From contig CAMLDT010000171.1 of assembly GCA_946479075.1 (NCBI GenBank), positions 1 to 7,532 on the forward strand: a stretch of 7,532 nucleotides of DNA, written 5' to 3'. Shown here in pieces: positions 1 through 6,457 of this stretch. The notes under the pieces were generated by a model that was given only the letters and a program-made list of their open reading frames with translations, searched no databases and was not told the origin of the DNA. This DNA comes from an uncultured Polaromonas sp. (GTDB lineage: Bacteria > Pseudomonadota > Gammaproteobacteria > Burkholderiales > Burkholderiaceae). The position numbers were made by a program, and so were the translations under genes. The first letter of the stretch is position 1. Every line of letters begins with the position of its first letter.

Positions 1-548
1 GTTTCGGCCAGGTTCCAGATGAGTTTGCTGACCGTGCTGCGCTGGCGGTCCTTGCCGTTGACCTGCAGATAGATCTCGGCGTTGGCCACATCACCCGCCT
101 TGTCGGCTGGCGTGATGGGGCCAATCGGGGCTGAGTGGTCATAGGCTTTGCCGATGCACCAGGGGCGGCCCTGCTTTTTCATTTCGCCCTGCAGGTCGCG
201 GCGTGTCATGTCCAGTCCGACGGCGTAACCAAAAATGTGCTTGAGCGCGTCGGCGGCCTTGATGTTCTTGCCGCCGGTGCCGATGGCTGCCACCAGCTCG
301 ATCTCGTGATGCAGGTTGCTGGTGAGGGACGGATAGGGGATGACACCGGTCTGGCCAGCCTCCACCACCACCACAGCGTCTGCCGGCTTGAGAAAGAAAA
401 AGGGCGGCTCACGCCCGGTGAAGCCCATTTCCTTGGCGTGTTCTTCGTAGTTGCGGCCGACGCAGTAAACGCGGTGCACCGGGAAACGGTCCAGGGTACC
501 GACCACGGGGACGGAAACCAGCGGCGGCGGGGTAAATACAAAACTCAT
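1..548 (-). CDS. nagK: Fumarylpyruvate hydrolase, FAH family (3' end cut by window edge)
   Basis: This reading frame stays open to the window edge and gives the first 182 residues; perhaps 50 more are missing, judging from family length. It belongs to the fumarylacetoacetate hydrolase fold. Visible landmarks are GRNY at 31-34, the metal-binding acidic pair in HHEIEL (E82, E84), the third metal ligand in [14 protein letters not shown] (D113) and a substrate-site stretch QGRPW with K134. NagK-type enzymes hydrolyse fumarylpyruvate to fumarate and pyruvate, the last step of the gentisate pathway, in the cytoplasm. The ATG at 548-546 overlaps the TGA of the upstream gentisate dioxygenase (ATGA), implying translational coupling, and is preceded by GAGAGG 5 nt away. 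A maleylpyruvate hydrolase from the same family is the main alternative, because the isomerase gene is not visible here. The family call is firm; the exact substrate rests on homology and context. Confidence 0.9.
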   Translation of the reverse strand, partial: MSFVFTPPPLVSVPVVGTLDRFPVHRVYCVGRNYEEHAKEMGFTGREPPFFFLKPADAVVVVEAGQTGVIPYPSLTSNLHHEIELVAAIGTGGKNIKAADALKHIFGYAVGLDMTRRDLQGEMKKQGRPWCIGKAYDHSAPIGPITPADKAGDVANAEIYLQVNGKDRQRSTVSKLIWNLAE

Positions 549-1612
549 GACAACCTCTCTTCTCTGTGTATGCCCAGCGCCTGATGCACCGGGCGGTCTG
601 AAAAACTGAACAGCACGCAGCCCTGCGCGGAACGCAGGCTGGCCAGGTGCCAGGATGGAATCACAAAATGATCGCGCGGACCGAATTCAAACACCTGTTG
701 AGTATCGCCCTGCGAGATGCTCACGCTGCCGTGGCCCTCGACCACACTGAAGACGGCGCCGTCGGTCTGGCGCCATGCCTTGCCTTCAAAGCCGGCCGGC
801 AGGCGCTGCATGAAGGTGCCCATGGTCGGCATCGGTGAGCCGCCCGTGGCCGGGTTCACATAGCGCAGCTTGATGCCGTCCCAGTCGTCTACCGGCGCCT
901 GCCGCTCCAGTGTGTGCAGGGCTTCGCGGGTCCGGTCATAGGGGTAGCTGAAGATCGGCGAGGTCTGGCCGAAAGGCGCGTCGTAACGCACCGGCAGCAT
1001 GTTGGCGCCGTAACGCTGGTAGCTGGTGCCTTCGGCCCGGGTCACCGGCTGCGACCGCTGACCACTGTTTTCAGCGAAGCCTGCGTCGAAAAACCGCAGC
1101 ATGGGGATGTCCAGGCCGTCGAGCCAGACCACCGGCTCCCCGCCGTCCAGCGTGGCTTCGTGGCCGTGGTCGTGCCAGGTCCAGCTCGGGGTGATGATGA
1201 AGTCGCCCGGCGCCATGGTGGTGCGCTCGCCATCGACGGCGGTGTAGGCGCCTTTGCCCTCGACCACAAAACGCAAGGCGCTCTGGGTGTGGCGGTGACT
1301 GGGCGCGACTTCGCCGGGAAGAATCAGCTGCAGGCCCGCATACAGCGACTGGGTGACTGCCGATTGCCCTTGCAGTCCGGGGTTTTCCAGGATGAGTACC
1401 CGGCGCACCGCTTCCTCCGCAGTGATCAGCCGGCCCGCCTCCATCAGCCAGGGGCGTACCTGTTCATAGGCCCAGAAGGCCGGCACGCAGGGTGTGGCCG
1501 GTTGCTGTGGCACCAGTGCATGCAGCACTTCCCACAAGGGGGTCAGGTGCTGCGCGCGGATGGCGTCGTAAAACGCCTTGCGCGCACTGCCGGGAGGCGG
1601 GGTCATATCCAT
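545..1612 (-). CDS. nagI: Gentisate 1,2-dioxygenase (bicupin)
   Basis: Cytoplasmic Fe(II) ring-cleavage dioxygenase that opens gentisate (2,5-dihydroxybenzoate) to maleylpyruvate. From the ATG at 1612 it is 355 residues, the usual family size. The N-terminal cupin (about 85-165) carries the iron ligands in PSHRH (H106, H108) and TWHDH (H147); the 41-residue span from first to last ligand matches characterised gentisate dioxygenases. The second cupin (about 263-340) contains FSVVEGHG and IPSWH but no HxH pair, as is normal for the family. A GTG three codons upstream (1621) extends the frame, but the GGAG at 1624-1621 overlaps that GTG and lies 8 nt before the ATG, so I prefer the ATG. The gene follows the FAD oxidoreductase stop by 18 nt and overlaps the start of the fumarylpyruvate hydrolase. 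A salicylate or 1-hydroxy-2-naphthoate dioxygenase of the same family is possible, but the adjacent 3-hydroxybenzoate 6-hydroxylase makes gentisate by far the likeliest substrate. Confidence 0.92.
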   Translation of the reverse strand: MDMTPPPGSARKAFYDAIRAQHLTPLWEVLHALVPQQPATPCVPAFWAYEQVRPWLMEAGRLITAEEAVRRVLILENPGLQGQSAVTQSLYAGLQLILPGEVAPSHRHTQSALRFVVEGKGAYTAVDGERTTMAPGDFIITPSWTWHDHGHEATLDGGEPVVWLDGLDIPMLRFFDAGFAENSGQRSQPVTRAEGTSYQRYGANMLPVRYDAPFGQTSPIFSYPYDRTREALHTLERQAPVDDWDGIKLRYVNPATGGSPMPTMGTFMQRLPAGFEGKAWRQTDGAVFSVVEGHGSVSISQGDTQQVFEFGPRDHFVIPSWHLASLRSAQGCVLFSFSDRPVHQALGIHREERLS

Positions 1613-1630
1613 GAATGGCACTCCGTAAGT

Positions 1631-2995
1631 TCAGCGGTCGAAGAAAACGCCGTCCTGCAACAGTTGCTGCTGCAGCAGGTTGATATCGAGTTTGGCAAAG
1701 TCCTGGCCACTTGCCAGCATGGCGGCGGCCGTGCCCGCGGCCTGGCCCATCACAAAACAGCCGCCACTGGCGCGTGCGGCCGACTGGCCTTCGTGGGTCA
1801 TTGATGCACAGCGTCCGGCAACCAGCAGGTTGGGGACATGGCGGTTGGTCAGCATGCGCCAGGGCAGGTCGTTGAACGCGCGTCGTTCATCACGCGGAAA
1901 CCCCCAGCTGATGGCGCCATCCACATGCATTTCCATGGGCCAGGCGTTGATCCCGATGACATCGTCAAAACGTGCGGACGACAGGATGTCCTCGCCGGTG
2001 AGCGCGTAGTCGCCGCAAACCCGCCGCGTTTCGCGGATGCCCACCTGGGGGGCGATATCGACGATGGCCGACTCCCCGAAGCCCGGCACTTCGTTTTTCA
2101 GGAAACGGAAGTATTCGGCGATTTGCCGCCGCCCTTCCAGTTCTCCTTCACTGAGCTGGCGCGCATCGGTGGCGTCCATGGCCACGCCGGCGGCGTTGCG
2201 GATCTGCGTGACGTTGGCGCGCCATTCGGCGGGATTCTTGTTGGGGCGCAGGATCGCGCCCTTGCGCGGGAATTTGTAGCGGCCGGGCGCGCGCGCTTCG
2301 CTGTCGTCCATGAGCTTGTTGATCGCACTGAACTCGCCCACTGCAGCCAGCGCGCGCGCGGCATCGACGTGGCCGACACGGAACATGGTGGTCGGGAACA
2401 GGGCGCTGCCGTGGCCGTCACCCAACTCAAAAGGCACGCCGGCAAATTGCGCCACATCGGCGTCGCCGGAGCAATCGATGAAACGGTGGGCACGAATTGC
2501 CTGGCGGCCCGACTTGGTCTCCACCACCAGCGCTGCGATGGACGAACCGTCCATCACCACGCTCGCGGCCCAGGCATGAAACAGCAGCTGCACGCCGGCT
2601 GACAGCAGCAACTGGTCGGCCGCACATTTGTAGGCGGAGACATCGTAGGAGCGCACGCGTATGCGGCCCAGCATGCCGTCCTGCGGCAGGTTCAGGCCAC
2701 CCATCACATCGATACGTTCCAGCAGCTCGTCCACCACGCCATGCACGACCTGCTGCATCTCGCCGTTCTTGCGGCCATAGAGGCCCGCAAAGTTGGTGAC
2801 GCCGCCCGCCGTGCCCATCCCGCCCAAAAAACCATAACGCTCCACCAGCAAGGTCCGCGCGCCGTGTCTGGCCGCACTGACGCTGGCAGCCAGCCCGGCC
2901 GGCCCGCCGCCGATCACAACAACATCGAACTCGCCATAAACAGGCAATGCGCGTGCGGGCTCGGTAACGGTGTTCAAGCTGGATGAAGTTGGCAT
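1631..2995 (-). CDS. FAD-dependent oxidoreductase, PF12831-type, substrate unknown
   Basis: This 454-residue flavoprotein opens with a classical Rossmann nucleotide-binding motif, DVVVIGGGPAG (24-34), with an acidic residue ending strand 2 (E52 in LLVERYGFLGG) to hold the FAD ribose. The C-terminal half closes the FAD site with VAGRC (392-396) and a glycine/alanine-rich helix around GQAAGTAAAM. This N-terminal GFLGGMGTAGG plus C-terminal RCxSxTHE layout is typical of the broad 'FAD dependent oxidoreductase' family PF12831, most members of which have no known reaction. There is no signal peptide or membrane segment, so it is probably cytoplasmic. The ATG at 2995 is fixed by an in-frame TGA just upstream, yet no clear Shine-Dalgarno precedes it. 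It lies downstream of the repeat and 18 nt ahead of gentisate dioxygenase, so it is co-transcribed with the gentisate genes. It may process a precursor or analogue feeding the pathway, but nothing in the sequence shows which. The family is secure; the function is unknown. Confidence 0.85.
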   Translation of the reverse strand: MPTSSSLNTVTEPARALPVYGEFDVVVIGGGPAGLAASVSAARHGARTLLVERYGFLGGMGTAGGVTNFAGLYGRKNGEMQQVVHGVVDELLERIDVMGGLNLPQDGMLGRIRVRSYDVSAYKCAADQLLLSAGVQLLFHAWAASVVMDGSSIAALVVETKSGRQAIRAHRFIDCSGDADVAQFAGVPFELGDGHGSALFPTTMFRVGHVDAARALAAVGEFSAINKLMDDSEARAPGRYKFPRKGAILRPNKNPAEWRANVTQIRNAAGVAMDATDARQLSEGELEGRRQIAEYFRFLKNEVPGFGESAIVDIAPQVGIRETRRVCGDYALTGEDILSSARFDDVIGINAWPMEMHVDGAISWGFPRDERRAFNDLPWRMLTNRHVPNLLVAGRCASMTHEGQSAARASGGCFVMGQAAGTAAAMLASGQDFAKLDINLLQQQLLQDGVFFDR

Positions 2996-3023
2996 GGAAC
3001 GGGTTTCAATTCAGGCAGTGGCC

Positions 3024-3047
3024 GCGGGTCCGGCTTCGCCGGCCCGC
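3024..3047. repeat. Strong GC hairpin upstream of the FAD oxidoreductase gene
   Basis: The arms GCGGG-t-CCGGC and GCCGG-CCCGC pair around a TTC loop: ten base pairs with one bulged T. No T-run follows on either strand, so it is not a standard intrinsic terminator. It lies 28 bp upstream of the FAD oxidoreductase ATG and would form in the leader of that part of the transcript. It may belong to the larger intergenic repeat composite. Confidence 0.6.
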
Positions 3048-3056
3048 AGGTGCAGC

Positions 3057-3079
3057 GCCCCTTCTCCAGTGCAAGGGGC
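3057..3079. repeat. Inverted repeat, 7-bp arms with 9-nt loop
   Basis: GCCCCTT at 3057-3063 pairs perfectly with AAGGGGC at 3073-3079. It lies between the GC hairpin at 3024-3047 and the tandem array at 3098-3290. It has no coding content that I trust and no obvious transcription-factor character. It is most simply part of the same repeat-derived intergenic block. Confidence 0.5.
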
Positions 3080-3097
3080 AGGGAGCCGCCGCAGGCT

Positions 3098-3290
3098 CGC
3101 AGTGAGCGAGCGTGGGGGCATGAGTTTTTTTGCAGGGTGACCCGAGAAAAAATGCGCCCCCTCGGGGGACAGAGAGCTACACGCAGTGAGCGAGCGTGGG
3201 GGCATGAGTTTTTTCGCAGGGTGACCCGAGAAAAAATGCGCCCCCTCGGGGGCAGAGAGCTACACGCAGTGAGCGAACGTGGGGGCATTA
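3098..3290. repeat. Tandem hairpin-forming intergenic repeat, 2.3 copies of about 84 bp
   Basis: Copy 1 spans 3098-3181 (84 bp), copy 2 spans 3182-3264 (83 bp) and a partial copy 3 spans 3265-3290. Copies 1 and 2 are nearly identical; the clear differences are a T/C change (around 3131 and 3215) and one extra A after the G run in copy 1. Each full unit begins CGCAGTGAGCGAGCGTGGGG. It then has a T-run, the mini-palindrome GGGTGACCC, an A-run, CCCCCTCGGGGG (copy 1 3157-3168, copy 2 3241-3252) and CAGAGAGCTACA. Read on the minus strand, CCCCCGAGGGGG followed by CGCATTTTTT resembles a weak intrinsic terminator or mRNA-stabilising hairpin. The array ends 1 bp from the stop codon of the solute-binding protein gene and separates it from the FAD oxidoreductase gene. 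Open frames through it on both strands (3050-3712 plus, 2974-3288 minus) are low-complexity repeat translations, not genes. I associate this repeat style with Comamonadaceae genomes; that attribution is from memory. Confidence 0.85.
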
Positions 3291-3291
3291 A

Positions 3292-4299
3292 TTACTCGAT
3301 CTTGATCCCGCGCATCGTGATGATGCCGCCCATGATGGCGGTCTCGTTGCGGATGCGGCTGGTCAGGCCTTCTGGCGAGGTTCCAACAGCCTGCCAGCCC
3401 TGGCTGAACAGTTTTTGGCGGGTGTCGTTGTCACGGATGATGCGTGGCACTTCCTGGGCGAGGCGCGTCTGCGCAGCTTTGGACAGTTTGGCCGGGCCCA
3501 CCAGCGCGGTCCAGACTTCCAGGTTGAAGTTGCGGATTTCTGCATCCGACAGCGGCGGGATCTCGGGCGCCAGGGCGCTGCGTCCGCTGGTCAGGCCGAT
3601 GGCCTTCAGCTTGCCTGCCTTGACCTGGGGCAGCGCAATGCCGGGTGGCACCAGCGCCATCTGGATCTGGCCGCTCAGCAAGGCGGTGACGACTTGCGGG
3701 TTGCCCTGGTAGGGCACATGCACGGCAGCCAGGTTGCCAGCGGTGGACTTGAGCAGCTCCATGCCCAGATGCCCGACCGAGCCGTTGCCGACGGAGCCAT
3801 AGTTCCACTTGTCGCCGCCGTTGCGCGCAGCCAGAAAGAAGTCATTGCCGGAAGGCTGGTTCATCGGTGCCACCAGTACCAGCGGCGCGGTGGTCAACAG
3901 GGAGATCGGTGTGAAGTCCTTGGCCGGGTCGTAAGGCAGCTTGGAATACAGCATCTTGGCCGACGTCAGGTTGCCGTTGATCACCACGGCCAGCGTATGG
4001 TCGTCCGTGGCTTTGGCGGCCAGGTCGGCGGCGATGTTGCCCGACGCACCGGGACGATTCTCCACAATCACTGGCTGTCCGAGTGCGCGTGAAAGCGGCT
4101 CGGCCAAAATGCGCGCCGCCATGTCCGGCGTCGAACCGCCAGGGAAGCCGACGAGCAGTTTCACCGGACGGGTCGGCCACGTTGCCACCGCTGGCGCGGC
4201 TTCCCGGGCGCCTGGCTTTTTTGGAGCATTCTGGGCTGCAGCCAGCATGGGTAGAGCGAGTGCTGCTATCAAAAGCGTAGTACGTTTGGACAATTTCAT
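3292..4299 (-). CDS. Bug/TctC-family tripartite tricarboxylate transporter solute-binding protein
   Basis: This 335-residue periplasmic binding protein has a Sec signal peptide (MKLSKR, a hydrophobic core at about 8-20, probable cleavage after AAA near 22). The mature protein carries the Bug hallmarks WPTRPVKLLVGFPGGSTPD (41-59), VIVENRPGASGNIAADLAA (78-95), DFTPISLL, and PYQGNPQVVTALLSGQIQMA in the second lobe. Bug proteins deliver carboxylates, including aromatic acids, to TctAB-type carriers or act as sensors; no TctA or TctB gene is present here, which is common for the hugely expanded 'orphan' Bug sets of Burkholderiales. The ATG has a strong GGAGG 5 nt upstream (4309-4305). The 25-nt gap after the hydroxylase implies one transcript, so 3-hydroxybenzoate or a related acid is the obvious ligand guess. 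The stop codon abuts the tandem repeat. Family certain, ligand inferred only from position. Confidence 0.9.
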   Translation of the reverse strand: MKLSKRTTLLIAALALPMLAAAQNAPKKPGAREAAPAVATWPTRPVKLLVGFPGGSTPDMAARILAEPLSRALGQPVIVENRPGASGNIAADLAAKATDDHTLAVVINGNLTSAKMLYSKLPYDPAKDFTPISLLTTAPLVLVAPMNQPSGNDFFLAARNGGDKWNYGSVGNGSVGHLGMELLKSTAGNLAAVHVPYQGNPQVVTALLSGQIQMALVPPGIALPQVKAGKLKAIGLTSGRSALAPEIPPLSDAEIRNFNLEVWTALVGPAKLSKAAQTRLAQEVPRIIRDNDTRQKLFSQGWQAVGTSPEGLTSRIRNETAIMGGIITMRGIKIE

Positions 4300-4324
4300 G
4301 CGATCCTCCAGATTTGAAAGGGCT

Positions 4325-5518
4325 CTATTTGAACAGCTTTGATGGCTCGATTCCGTCGTACATCCACTTCAAACCCGCAAAACCAGCGCTTTCGTTTCCG
4401 CTCTGAAACAACTGGTTACGCAACTCGCGCTGAACGCCCGCAGCGTGATAGATGTCGCCATAAAACCGTGCGGTCAACTGCACCCTGCCGGTGCGCAGAT
4501 AACGCACCTGCTGGTATTTCTGGAAGGCCAGCGGCACATCGCCGTGCGTGAAGCGCAGGGCTTCCCGCAATACCACCGCGTCCTCAATGGCCTGGCCCGC
4601 GCCTTGCGCCAGGTACTGCAGCATCGGGTGGGCGGCGTCCCCCAGCAGGGTGACGCGCCGGTCGGTCCAGTTCTTCACCGGTTCGCGGTCGCACAGCACC
4701 CACATTTTCCAGGTCTCGATTTTCCCCAACAACTCCTGCACTTGCGGGCAGGCGCCGGCAAACCGCTCGGTGAGTTCGGCCGTGTCGCCGAAGGTGTTCC
4801 AGCCTTCGTCGTACTTGTTGCTGTGAAAAACGGCGACCAGATTGAACAGCTCGCCGCGGCGAAGCGGGTAATGCACCAGATGGGTTTTCTCGCCGCCCCA
4901 GAGCAGCACGTCATCGCTCCAGAGATGGTCCGGCACGTCCTCGCGCTTGAGCACGGCGCGGTAGGCGATGTGGCCCGATACCCGGGGCTTGCCGTCACCC
5001 ACCACGGCCTCGCGGACCTTGCTCCAGATGCCATCAGCGCCAATCAGCGCAGCGCCTTCGAGCACCTCGCCGCCTGCAAGCTGAACCCGCACGCCATTGG
5101 CGGACTGGTCAAAGGATTCGAGCTTGGCGCTGGTGCGCAGCGACACACTGGCCTGCGCTGCGCAGGCATCCAGAAACACCTGGTGCAGGTCGGCGCGGTA
5201 AATCACCCCATAGGGAAAGCCGTAAGTGGCGCGCGCCATGTCGCCCAGGGGAACGCGCACCACCTTCTCGCCGGTGCGCACGTCATTCATGCCCAGGCCA
5301 GGTGGAAAAAACGATACCTTGCTCACCACGTCGGTCAGGCCGAGCCAGGCAAACATCCGGAAGATGTTGGGGCCCAGCTGGATGCCGGCGCCGATTTCGC
5401 CGAAGCTGGCGGATTGCTCCAGCACCGTCACCGGGTAGCCGTCACGGGCCAGCACCAGCGCGGCGGCGAGGCCGCCAATGCCGCCACCGGCGATCAGGAT
5501 GGGTGAGGAAGAAGTCAC
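4325..5518 (-). CDS. nagX: 3-Hydroxybenzoate 6-hydroxylase (FAD monooxygenase)
   Basis: A class A flavoprotein aromatic hydroxylase of 397 residues that converts 3-hydroxybenzoate to gentisate with NADH and O2. The FAD motif GGGIGG is at 11-16 with E34 ending strand 2. The conserved ADG motif lies at 161-163, and GDAAHP, which contacts FAD and the active site, at 293-298. H213, Y217 and Q301 are present; from memory these match active-site residues identified in the Rhodococcus RHA1 3-hydroxybenzoate 6-hydroxylase. Salicylate 1-hydroxylase and 6-hydroxynicotinate 3-monooxygenase are close relatives. The gentisate dioxygenase and fumarylpyruvate hydrolase in the same gene run favour the 6-hydroxylase, the activity named NagX in Polaromonas naphthalenivorans. 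The start is GTG at 5518-5516, giving the expected short N-terminus before the first strand; no convincing Shine-Dalgarno is seen. It is the first gene of the minus-strand operon and faces marR across a 157-bp control region. Confidence 0.87.
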   Translation of the reverse strand: MTSSSPILIAGGGIGGLAAALVLARDGYPVTVLEQSASFGEIGAGIQLGPNIFRMFAWLGLTDVVSKVSFFPPGLGMNDVRTGEKVVRVPLGDMARATYGFPYGVIYRADLHQVFLDACAAQASVSLRTSAKLESFDQSANGVRVQLAGGEVLEGAALIGADGIWSKVREAVVGDGKPRVSGHIAYRAVLKREDVPDHLWSDDVLLWGGEKTHLVHYPLRRGELFNLVAVFHSNKYDEGWNTFGDTAELTERFAGACPQVQELLGKIETWKMWVLCDREPVKNWTDRRVTLLGDAAHPMLQYLAQGAGQAIEDAVVLREALRFTHGDVPLAFQKYQQVRYLRTGRVQLTARFYGDIYHAAGVQRELRNQLFQSGNESAGFAGLKWMYDGIEPSKLFK

Positions 5519-5554
5519 GTTCTTGCGTCCGAAAGTACGAGGGCCATGGAAAGG

Positions 5555-5560
5555 ATTTTA
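5555..5560 (-). promoter_or_regulatory. Candidate -10 box for the 3-hydroxybenzoate/gentisate operon
   Basis: TAAAAT on the minus strand differs from TATAAT at one position and lies immediately downstream of the palindrome at 5562-5591. A 17-nt spacer places the -35 inside the palindrome, where the hexamer (ATAAGC) is a poor match, so any sigma-70 promoter here would be weak or need help. A start about 7 nt downstream would give a leader of roughly 30 nt. A repressor on the palindrome would block it directly. Tentative. Confidence 0.35.
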
Positions 5561-5561
5561 G

Positions 5562-5591
5562 ACCCAATAATAAGCATGCTTATTATTGGGT
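5562..5591. promoter_or_regulatory. Perfect 30-bp palindrome, putative MarR operator
   Basis: Each 15-bp arm reads ACCCAATAATAAGCA, with no mismatch and no spacer; the symmetry centre lies between 5576 and 5577 within GCATGC. The AT-rich core (AATAATAAGC/GCTTATTATT) stands out from GC-rich surroundings. It sits 43 bp upstream of the hydroxylase GTG and 84 bp upstream of the marR ATG, in the only control region shared by the two. MarR-family dimers bind palindromes of about 16-24 bp in exactly such divergent positions, so this is the expected site for autoregulation and for repression of the catabolic operon, probably relieved by 3-hydroxybenzoate or gentisate. The palindrome is seen directly; the binding protein and effector are inferred. 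It is not followed by a T-run in a terminator arrangement and lies between promoters, which argues against a terminator. Confidence 0.8.
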
Positions 5592-5675
5592 GGGCTGGTA
5601 AATACCCTCAAGCCCGGGCGAGGGCGCCGCAAAGGCAATGTGAAGCGGGGCGCGCGGAAGCCCTAAACTTCCTGC

Positions 5676-6116
5676 ATGGCAAAAAGTTTCAACTTCAGCG
5701 ATGCCCCCGGGCACCAGATCAGGCGCGCCCACCAGTTGTCGGTGGCGCTTTTCATGGAGGAAACCGCCGGTTTCGATGTGACGCCGGTGCAGTTCGCCAT
5801 CCTGAACGCCTTGATGGATGACCCGGGCGAGGATCAGATCACGCTGGCCGGCCGCGTTGCGTTTGACGCGGCCACGTCGGGCTCGGTGATTGGCCGGCTG
5901 GAGGCCAAGGGCTGGGTGCGCCGCGAAGCCGATCCGGCCGACCGGCGGCGCAAGCTGCTGTGGGCCACCCCCGAGGGCCAGAAAGTGGCGCTACAGATGA
6001 AGCGGGCCGTGAGCAAGGTCCAGACGCGCCTGCTGGGCCCGCTGGACGCCGCCGAGCGAATGCAGCTCGGCGCCCTGCTGGGCAAGCTGATTGCCGGCCA
6101 TGAGGACATGGCCTGA
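5676..6116 (+). CDS. MarR-family transcriptional regulator
   Basis: A 146-residue winged-helix repressor-type protein of standard MarR length. The N-terminal helix (about 10-30) and C-terminal helices (about 101-145) form the dimer interface. The DNA-binding core includes TPVQFAIL (36-43), a recognition helix around DAATSGSVIGRLEAKGWV (64-81) and the basic wing RREADPADRRRKLLWATPEG (82-101), which contains the family's DxxDRR signature. It is transcribed away from the 3-hydroxybenzoate hydroxylase operon and is the natural reader of the 30-bp palindrome between them. By analogy with MobR of Comamonas testosteroni, a MarR protein responding to 3-hydroxybenzoate, the ligand is probably a hydroxybenzoate, but this is inference. 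The ATG lacks a well-spaced Shine-Dalgarno (GGAAG ends 15 nt upstream), so translation may be weak. It converges on the ABM gene with only a hairpin between them. Confidence 0.92.
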   Translation: MAKSFNFSDAPGHQIRRAHQLSVALFMEETAGFDVTPVQFAILNALMDDPGEDQITLAGRVAFDAATSGSVIGRLEAKGWVRREADPADRRRKLLWATPEGQKVALQMKRAVSKVQTRLLGPLDAAERMQLGALLGKLIAGHEDMA

Positions 6117-6120
6117 GCCG

Positions 6121-6145
6121 GACCGGGCCGCTTCGGTCCCCGGTC
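6121..6145. terminator. Hairpin between convergent marR and ABM genes, possible bidirectional terminator
   Basis: GACCGGG-CCG and CGG-tc-CCCGGTC pair around a CTT loop: a 10-bp, GC-rich stem with a 2-nt bulge. It starts 4 nt after the marR stop and its distal arm overlaps two bases of the ABM stop codon. Neither strand has a following T-run, so it would be a non-canonical terminator or a barrier protecting both 3' ends. Position and stem strength support the call; the missing U-tract weakens it. Confidence 0.5.
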
Positions 6146-6449
6146 AGTCTCCCGATTTGGCCAGCAGCGTGAAGTGTTCCACCACCGGTGGCGCGGCGAA
6201 AAAAGGCCCGACGATGGTCCGCCATTGCGCGAAAGCCGGCGATTCGCGGAAACCGACGGTGTGGTCTTCCAGCGTGTCCCAGAAAATCTGCAGGATGTAG
6301 CGCTCCGGGCTTTCGATGCCCTTGTTGACCTTGAATCCCTGGAAGCCTTTGGCGCCGGCGATGACGGTTTTCAGTCCGCGCTGGATGGCCTCGTCAAAAG
6401 CGGCCTGCTGGCCGGGAGCGATGCGGATGTCGGCGAGTTCGAGAATCAT
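6144..6449 (-). CDS. Small ABM-domain (antibiotic biosynthesis monooxygenase-like) protein
   Basis: A 101-residue single-domain protein with the dimeric ferredoxin-like alpha/beta-barrel pattern of PF03992. It has an N-terminal strand (ELADIRIAPG), a helix with GLKTVIAGAKGFQGFKV, a strand with ERYILQIFWDTLEDHTVGFRES (H63 in the family's typical 'W...e.H...s' segment) and a final strand VVEHFTLL. Such proteins are cofactor-free monooxygenases, stress proteins or small-molecule-binding accessories; many in catabolic operons have no proven activity. A TTG at 6461 extends the frame by four codons, but the ATG at 6449 has GAGGG 5 nt upstream and leaves an 8-nt gap after the ferredoxin stop, so I chose the ATG. 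It is the last gene of the GS-ferredoxin unit on the minus strand. Its role there is unknown; a quinone- or hydroxyaromatic-handling function is only a guess. Confidence 0.75.
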   Translation of the reverse strand: MILELADIRIAPGQQAAFDEAIQRGLKTVIAGAKGFQGFKVNKGIESPERYILQIFWDTLEDHTVGFRESPAFAQWRTIVGPFFAAPPVVEHFTLLAKSGD

Positions 6450-6457
6450 GGTGTCCC

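Noticed and set aside
135..584. 149-aa plus-strand open frame
   Set aside because: It is antisense to the fumarylpyruvate hydrolase gene, which has its metal-binding residues and a coupled start.
914..1804. 296-aa plus-strand open frame
   Set aside because: It lies antisense to gentisate dioxygenase and the FAD oxidoreductase, has no domain motifs, and is the typical mirror frame of high-GC genes.
3098..3290. CRISPR-like array
   Set aside because: The units are contiguous tandem repeats of about 84 bp with no unique spacers, and there are no cas genes.
3098..3290. Insertion sequence remnant
   Set aside because: There is no transposase fragment and no clear terminal inverted repeats or target-site duplication. 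Hairpin-repeat or MITE-like origin is possible but not demonstrable.
2974..3712. Open frames through the intergenic repeat on both strands (104 aa minus, 220 aa plus)
   Set aside because: Their predicted proteins are translations of the tandem repeat, and the plus-strand one continues antisense into the solute-binding protein gene. There is no recognisable domain and no supporting start context.
4445..5506. 353-aa plus-strand open frame
   Set aside because: It lies fully antisense to the 3-hydroxybenzoate 6-hydroxylase gene, whose motifs are complete; high-GC shadow frame.
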